A stretch of DNA of 64,000 nucleotides from positions 17,979,067 to 18,043,066 of the forward strand of contig CM029384.1 in the NCBI GenBank assembly GCA_017165825.1, written 5' to 3'. This DNA is from Hepsetus odoe (Eukaryota > Chordata > Actinopteri > Characiformes > Hepsetidae). The notes under the pieces are model-generated. The model saw only the letters and a program-made list of their open reading frames with translations. It did not search any database and had not been told where the DNA came from. Made by a program: the position numbers and the translations under genes. Below, piece by piece: positions 59,346 to 64,000 of the stretch (positions are counted from its first letter, which is position 1; each line of letters begins with the position of its first letter).

Positions 59346-60260
59346 CGGTAATACGGATTTAACATAAAGAGGAACGTAGGTCAAAGAGGAAATTATCAGT
59401 ATGACGAAGCAGTGCCTTTGTACTTTCTGGTCACAGCAACAGTCTTTAGCAGCAGTGGTCTAGTGTTTAGGGACTAGGCACCAGGATCTGATTGTCGTGG
59501 GTTCAAATCCCAGACCAGTAGGTTGCCCTGAGGTACCCTTGAGCAAGGTACTGTCCCCATCACTGTTCCTGGGTGCTTTAAATAGCTACACCTTGCTGCA
59601 TGTGTGTGCGTGGGTTAAATACAGAGGCTGCATTTCATTGCGGTCACTTTCACAACTAATATAATATCACAAATATACTAATATAAACATTACCACTGAG
59701 AGTGGAGCTACCCAAATTTTCTTGCAGTTTTTTTTCTGCAATTTATTACCTATTGCTCATCAACATTTCTTCTAATTAATGATTACTATATTTTTTGTAT
59801 ATATATATTGTATATATTTTTCTTATTTTAAAACCCACTCACTGAGAAATAACAAGCTCGAATAAAAAAGTCATTATTGCCAACACAGATACTTCTGCAG
59901 GTGATTGCTGGCATTGTTGGCAAATCAAAACCTGCTTGACTCCCCTTAAGGCTTTACAAGCATTGGATATATTTCCTTTATACGCCAATATATGACAGAA
60001 GCTAATCATGATGAATAGTTAGTGATTTAGTATTTGTTAGCCAGTGTCTTAAAACTATTGTCAAAAAAATGTCAAAAAAAACAAACATTTTGTTTTATGT
60101 ACTGAGGCCTACTGAACAAATGCCCTAACACACACACACACACACACACCCTCACTTTCACAGGAATGTGGTGCAGAAGGTGGATGAAGAAGTAGATAAG
60201 CTGAAGCACGACGTGGCAACTCTCTGCAGGAGCAGTGGGGATAAACAGATTCAGGATCAG
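44287..60260 (+). CDS. qrich2: Glutamine-rich protein 2-like (QRICH2/C16orf96 family), 5' part
   Basis: Eight exons: 44287-44664, 54754-54858, 56165-56245, 56364-56477, 57264-57660, 58432-58517, 58585-58712, 60164-60260 (462 codons), and the gene continues past the window. The N terminus, ISLFDLVNLSVGTPQPGAVNFG followed by LRTLLHAMLEHL (two separate stretches), is the conserved opening of this family. Later exons are coiled-coil-rich: LLEEIHGLKESRDSLKKEV, RLQEKHMSLEARVEKLEG, NVVQKVDEEVDKLKHDV. Exon 5 has a Ser/Pro/Gly-rich linker. QRICH2 is a sperm flagellum protein in mammals. No glutamine-rich block is seen in these exons. I chose the ATG at 44287 because family similarity begins right after it; an in-frame ATG lies at 44173. 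The C-terminal domain that would separate QRICH2 from the related C16orf96 lies beyond the window; conserved linkage with human 17q25 favours QRICH2. Confidence 0.78.
44779..44881 (-). mobile_element. SINE-A, 5' part (first of a duplicated pair)
   Basis: Antisense GATGGGGACGGTACCTTGCT to CCACTAGGCCAGGGATGCCC. The 60 bp after it (CATTTATTATTATTTAAGTA onward) recur after the next copy at 45,149, so the SINE and its flank were duplicated together. Confidence 0.75.
44946..45148 (-). mobile_element. SINE-A (second of a duplicated pair)
   Basis: Antisense copy from AAGTGAAAGTGACTATGTCA through GATGGGGACGGTACC to TTAGGCCACGGATGCCCC. The flank at 45,149-45,212 matches that at 44,882-44,942. Confidence 0.78.
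47175..47275 (-). mobile_element. LINE 3' end fragment
   Basis: TTTCGGCTGCTCCCGTTTAG followed by GATTCCCAACAGTGGATCAT is the reverse complement of the 3' end (GGTGATCCCTAATGGGAGCA) of the LINE at 60,700-62,460. Confidence 0.65.
47593..48272. mobile_element. MITE-like DNA transposon, about 680 bp
   Basis: Left end CAGTGGAACCTCTGGTCATG and right end CGTGACCAGAAGTTTCACTG are inverted repeats with three mismatches over about 20 bp. TA lies on both outer sides, as for Tc1/mariner-type insertion. No transposase frame is recognised inside, so it is non-autonomous. Confidence 0.7.
49500..49846. repeat. Duplicated intron block, copy A
   Basis: About 340 bp match 53,722-54,043 in the same orientation, with shared stretches such as AAGTCAATAGTCTTCA, GAAATGCATCCCCAAAACT and TTTATTAAGGTGGCGCTAAT. 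The copy is interrupted at its right end by the L2-like LINE. Confidence 0.8.
49847..50900 (-). mobile_element. L2-like LINE, 5'-truncated 3' end
   Basis: The minus strand encodes the C-terminal part of a non-LTR polyprotein (50829-50260, open upstream to about 50,900). Words include KTKEMVVDFRRSRRDHTPL, STKFLGVHITDNLTWS, KKAQQRLYFLRRLRKAHLPP, TIESILSGCITAWYGNC and LLPSGKRFRSIW, typical of fish L2-clade elements. It is followed by a 3' UTR with (ACAAG)-type repeats and ends in (ACTTG)n at 49847-49870. Reverse-transcriptase catalytic motifs lie upstream and are lost. The 570-bp frame is unbroken, so the insertion looks young. Confidence 0.88.
52494..52668 (+). mobile_element. SINE-B copy
   Basis: GGTGGTCTAGTGGTAGGATT at the head, a mutated B box (GGTTAAAATCCC) and GGATAAGAGTGTCTG at the tail. 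Confidence 0.8.
52826..53010 (+). mobile_element. SINE-B copy
   Basis: GGTGGTCCAGTGGTAGGATA at the head and CTGCTAAATGCTGTAAATG at the tail. The B box is decayed. It lies in the same orientation as, and 158 bp after, the previous copy. Confidence 0.78.
53588..53700. repeat. Inverted repeat with arms of about 35 bp
   Basis: Left arm CCAAGCTGAGCTCTGTTGAT plus ATCCATGAAATTGTG pairs with right arm CACAATTTCATGGATATCCA plus CAGAGCTATGCTTGG, with few mismatches around a loop of about 42 bases. It could be a small MITE or a hairpin. No TA flank was resolved. Confidence 0.8.
53722..54043. repeat. Duplicated intron block, copy B
   Basis: This is the uninterrupted partner of copy A at 49,500. It continues into CACTTACTTACTATAAAAA, which in copy A is found on the far side of the L2-like LINE (TTACTTACTAAAAAA at 50,901). 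Confidence 0.8.
54945..55985 (-). mobile_element. LINE 3' half, decayed
   Basis: The minus strand encodes GRPKRRFMDVLREDMQ, PAMLYGLEAVVLTKRQ and AELEVVELKML. Upstream (55,600-55,720) are the antisense traces of the LEEILERYERR and SESRE-type region. Stops and frameshifts are frequent. It lies in QRICH2-like intron 2, antisense. Confidence 0.78.
56970..57180 (-). mobile_element. SINE-A copy
   Basis: Antisense AAGTGAAAGTGACAACCCTT, GAACCACAACGAAATTGGAC, GGTACTTTGCTCAAGGGTAC and GGGAATCGAACCAGTAGGCC. The part between B box and head is deleted. It lies in intron 4 of the QRICH2-like gene. Confidence 0.85.
59296..59345. repeat. (TA)n(CA)n microsatellite
   Basis: TA dinucleotides followed by a short CA run in QRICH2-like intron 7. 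Frames across it on both strands (YIYIYI on plus) are artefacts. Confidence 0.9.
59443..59655 (+). mobile_element. SINE-A copy
   Basis: TTTAGCAGCAGTGGTCTAGT at the head, GGGTTCAAATCCCAGACCAG at the B box, then GGTTGCCCTGAGGTACCC and GCGGTCACTTTCAC at the end. Confidence 0.82.
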
Positions 60261-60699
60261 GTTAGAGAGAAAGAAATATAAATTAAAGAAAGAGACTAAA
60301 AAAGACTAAGTGATATTTATGTATCTTCATTATTTAGCCCTTTCTGAACTGGTTTAGTTTTACTTGTCTAGAAATGATCCTGTAAAATTGAGTACTCGCA
60401 GCTTTTGTGTTATTAATCCAGATTTGAGTCCAAGGTCTGATTGTAATCCTTCTAGAGTAAGTTTTCAGCCCTCCGCAAGCCCACTTCTTTAACCATGGCT
60501 CCCTCATGTGGTACCTGTCATCCAGGCTAAGGTGATTCAATTAAGGGTATTCATAAGTCATTTTTAGAAACAATTAAGATCAACTGAATCATTGAATAAA
60601 AAAGTTTTTTATTTAAGTGGACATGAGTGAGAAACACTTAAAATTCAGAGCTTATTTGGGGGAAAAACGAAGAAGCTTTTATAATGACTTATAAAAAAA

Positions 60700-62460
60700 A
60701 TTATCAGATTTTATCCCTGCCACCAGTTGTGGGATGCACCACCAGTGCTGTAAGCCAACCTGTGAGGTTGTAGGTGGAAAGTGGGCTACTGTTCCCTGAC
60801 AGACACAGAAGAGGAAGTCATGTCCAAGGGTTAAGAGTGGCAGGAGAGTGTAAGTGAGGGTAGGAACTTTGATCGTTGAAGGCCTTTCTAAAGGGAGATA
60901 GCTGATATGATGGAGAGAAGGAAGTTTAATATTAGAGTGCAGGATATTAGATATTAGAGTGCAGGAGACTAGATTGAAGGGGAATAAGTCAAGGCATATT
61001 GGAGGTGGATTCAAATTGTTTCGCAGAGATGTGGACAGAAGAGAAATGGTGTTATCCTGAAAGAAGGCTATGCCAAGATTGCTTTGGAGGTGAAACGAGG
61101 TCAGATGAGTACAAAGCTGGAAATCAAAGGTGTGATATTGAATGTTCTTATTGCATATACCCTGCGAAAGAAGAATTCTGAATTAAGATAGATGAAGTGA
61201 TGAAAAATATACCCTGGGGAGAGAGCATGGTGATTCGTGCAGACTTGGGTAACAACGCTAAAGATAAGGCATACGGGGAGGTTATTAGAGGTTCGACAGT
61301 AAGGAGGGAGAAAAGGAACTTTACCAATTGGCTAAACAAAGAGCCAGTGCTGGGAAAGATTTGCAGCAGGGTGATGAAGGATAACAATGGAAACATACTC
61401 ACTAGCAAGCTGAGCATGTTGAAAGATGGAAGGAAAACTTTGAGAGGCTGATGAATAAAGAAAAATGTAAGTGATTAGGAGAGATGGCAGTGGAGGTTCT
61501 ACCTCAACAGGAGTGGAAAAGTACTGGTCATTTTTAAGAATAAGGATGAGGTGCAGATCTGTATAGCTCTGTAACTACAGAGTGATGAGGTTGATCAGCC
61601 ACAGCATGAAGTTATGTCACAGCAAGAGTCGATGATTAGTGAAGAGCAGTATGATCTCATGCTGAAAAAGAGCACAACATATGCAATGTTAACCGGCAGG
61701 GTTTTGAAAGAGAAGTATAGAGAAGGAGTTGCTTCATGCCTGTGTGGAGTAAGAGAAAGCATATGACAGGGGGCTTAGATAACAGTGTTGTTATTGTATG
61801 AGGAAGTCAGGAAAGGCAAAGAAATATGTCAGAGTAGTACAGGATTTTTAACAATGTGACAGTGGGTTGCAGTAAAAGTGATGGATGTGTTTAAATTAGA
61901 GGTGGAAGTACATCAAGGATCAGTGCTGTTCTTGTTTGACATGATGATGAAAAGGTTAACAGATGAGATAAGACAGAAGTCCCCATGGACTATGATGTTT
62001 GCAGATGACATTGTGATCTGTAGTGAGAGTATGAAGCAGCTTGAGGAGACTCTAGAGAAGAGAGGAATGAAAGCCAGTAGTACTAAGGGAGAATACAATG
62101 AAAGAATAAAATTAAAGGTTTACAAGACGTTACTGATACTATGTTATGTTATATGGTTTGGAGATGAAGGCACTGAAAATAGACAGGTGGTGGAGCTGGA
62201 GATGGTAGATAAGTCAAAGAAACATGGTTGCGCTGGTTTGGATAGGTACAAAGGAGAGATGAGGATTACATTGGGAGAAGATTGTTGAGGATGGAGCTGC
62301 CAGGCAATAGGAGAAGAGGAAGAAAAAAGAGGAGGTTTATGGATGTCGTCAGCACATGCAGGGGGTTACTGTGAAAGAGGAAAATGCAGAAGGCAGGAAG
62401 AAATGCAAACTTTTGATCCTCTGTGGTGATCCCTAATGGGAGCAGCTCAAAGAACAAGAT
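60700..62460 (+). mobile_element. LINE, full-span but decayed copy
   Basis: The order is leader (CCACCAGTGCTGTAAGCCAA, GTGAGGGTAGGAACTTTGA), endonuclease remnants (DEVMKNIPWGESMVIRAD), a linker (VMKDNNGNILTS), and reverse transcriptase with the catalytic box MMFADDIVICSES at about 61,990-62,030. It ends with the 3' end GGTGATCCCTAATGGGAGCA. Total length is only about 1.75 kb because several internal pieces are lost, and frames are broken repeatedly. The clade is uncertain (RTE-like guess). Confidence 0.75.
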
Positions 62461-62479
62461 GATAAAAAGAACAGCTTTT

Positions 62480-63490
62480 GCAAATTATAAACAAATCTGA
62501 GTGGCAAAAGTATGTGATCCTCTAAGGTTTGTAGTAATTTGTTGGGAAAGTAGAGTCTGGTGTGTTTTCAGTCAATGTATGGAATATGATGTGTGAGTAG
62601 GCTTCACCAATCCACAGTCAGACAGATTCTGTACAAAGGAATGAAGTTCAAGACCATTTTAACCCTAACCAGGAACAGTGAACCAACAAAGATCAATTTG
62701 AGAACAAGGCTTGTAATAGTCTACAAGGTTGCAAAGGACCCAGCGTCACCTCTAAGCCAATAAAGGCTTCTGTTATTGGCTTATGGAAAAGTTAACAAGT
62801 TTCTCATCAGAACACTGAGCAACAATGGTGTGGGGGAGAAAACCACTGCTCTTTTCTGCTTTTTGCTTTTTGCATCTACAGTTTTTTGAAGATCACACAG
62901 ACAATGCACTGGGTATGGCCAAAATGTTTTGTTTAGAAAGACTAAAAATGTTTGTTTAAACAAGATGCCATGTTTACCGAAAGAAAAATACTACATTCCA
63001 GCATATGTATTTCATCTTTCAAACATGGTGGTGGTAGTATCATGGTGTGGACCATTTTTGCTGTATCTGGCTCAGGACAAACTACCATCGTTGATGGACT
63101 ATGAATTATAACCACTGATGATTTCTGAATTTTATCAGTGAATTATAATGGAAAATTACTCTCTGTGAACTTTCTGTTGAAGAGAAAGTGTATCATGCAG
63201 CAAGACAAAAAGGATACAAGTCATTCAAGTTAATGTTTTGGAACTGCAAAGTCAAAGTCCTGACCGTAGCCCAGCAAAAATCTTTGGAAGGAGCTGAAGT
63301 TGGCAGTTCATGTGGAAAAACCCAACATCTCAGAAGCTGTTTTGTATTGAAAATTCCTCCATGCCCACATGCAGGACTGATCCACAATAACCAAAAATAT
63401 TTGGTTGCAGTTATTGGTACAAGGGGGTCATGTCAGTTACTGAAAGCAAAGGTTCACTTATTTTTTCCTATTATGGATATGTAATATTGG
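62480..63490 (+). mobile_element. Tc1-like transposon remnant (second Tc1 family)
   Basis: The central landmarks TTTTTTGAAGATCACACAGA, CATGGTGGTGGTAGTATCAT, TCATGCAGCAAGACAAAAAG and AAGTCAAAGTCCTGACC match the transposase gene of a common fish Tc1 family in order. TTGCAGTTATTGGTACAAGG and CTGAAAGCAAAGGTTCACTT follow near the 3' end. Frames are broken; the DDE domain is not intact. No terminal repeat pair was found. Confidence 0.75.
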
Positions 63491-63494
63491 TGTG

Positions 63495-64000
63495 ACATCT
63501 GGAAGAAAGAAGGAGGATAAGGAATTTTGGTGGTGGAACCAAGATGTCCAGGAGCGTATACAGAAGAAGTAGAGGAATAGTCAGATAACAGGTTGACAGA
63601 TGTGGTTAGACAGGAGTCCCCGTGGATCATGATGTTTGCTGATGATATTGTGATCTGTAATGAGAGTAGGAAGCAGCTTGAGGAGCACCTGGAGAGATGA
63701 AGATATGCTCTAGAGAGGAGAAGAATGAAAGTGAGTAGGACAAAGACAGAATATATGAGTGTGAATGAAAGGGAGGAAAGTGGAGTGGTTAGGAGGCAAG
63801 GAGTAGAGGTGACAAAGGTGGAAGAATTGAAATACTTGGGATCAAAAGTTTATAGTAACGGTGAGTGTGGAAGAGAGGTGAAGAAGAGAGCGCAGGCTGA
63901 GAAGAGTGGCTGGAATTATCTGTGACAAGCAGGTACCAGCGAGAGTAAAAGGAAAGGTTTACAGGACAGTACTGAGAAAGTTTACAGTACCAGCTTTGTT
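63495..64000 (+). mobile_element. LINE fragment running out of the window
   Basis: A short endonuclease-end piece (GGTGGTGGAACCAAGATGTC) is followed by reverse transcriptase with the FADDIVICNESRKQLEEHLE region, then RMKVSRTKTEYMSVNEREES and GVEVTKVEELKYLGS. It belongs to the same family as the copy at 36,165 and extends beyond position 64,000. Confidence 0.75.

Larger units (their letters stand above)
60261..64000 (+). other. QRICH2-like intron 8 (open to the right)
   Basis: The stretch after donor GTTAGA at 60,261 is filled from 60,700 onward by two LINE fragments with a Tc1-like remnant between them. No further QRICH2-like exon is seen before the window ends. 60,270-60,690 shows nothing recognisable. 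Confidence 0.65.

Overview
The window is nuclear DNA of a ray-finned fish. The evidence is vertebrate exon/intron structure with GT-AG introns, genes whose translated exons match well-known vertebrate proteins, and a dense load of fish-type repeats (tRNA-derived SINEs, Tc1-like elements, L2-like and other non-LTR retrotransposons). The species cannot be named from sequence alone. The gene block corresponds to part of human 17q25: MXRA7, JMJD6, METTL23, MFSD11 and a QRICH2-type gene.

Layout. From 1 to 20,700 lies mxra7 on the minus strand. Three coding exons are visible and its last exon was not found. Its second exon is blown up by a 48-bp tandem repeat that encodes a Pro/Glu-rich tract. From 24,138 to 29,625 lies jmjd6 (minus, six exons, complete, 403 codons). 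A 528-bp bidirectional promoter separates it from mettl23 (plus, 30,154-32,842, five exons, 227 codons). mfsd11 (plus, 35,664-41,982) has 13 exons and 451 codons. A QRICH2-like gene (plus) starts at about 44,287 and has eight exons up to 60,260, then runs out of the window. Every splice junction given was placed by hand from GT/AG and checked for reading-frame phase.

The genes do not form a pathway. JMJD6 is a nuclear 2-oxoglutarate/Fe(II) oxygenase acting on lysines of splicing factors. METTL23 is a nuclear protein-arginine methyltransferase. MXRA7 and MFSD11 are membrane proteins. QRICH2 is a sperm-flagellum coiled-coil protein. The only physical coupling seen is the shared jmjd6/mettl23 promoter.

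The rest is repeat-rich intron and spacer. One SINE family (here SINE-A) has about seventeen copies, a second (SINE-B, with the motif GGATAAGAGCGTCTGCTAAA) five, and a third (SINE-C) two. There are three copies of one Tc1-like deletion derivative, two remnants of another Tc1-like family, one solo LTR with a perfect 5-bp target duplication, one L2-like LINE 3' end and several pieces of a second LINE family. The most striking items are a U6 snRNA pseudogene fused to a SINE inside a single target-site duplication (10,237-10,590), the mxra7 exon-2 repeat expansion, and a LINE derivative whose head is joined directly to its tail (30,828-31,240). I found no gene system I would call wholly new.
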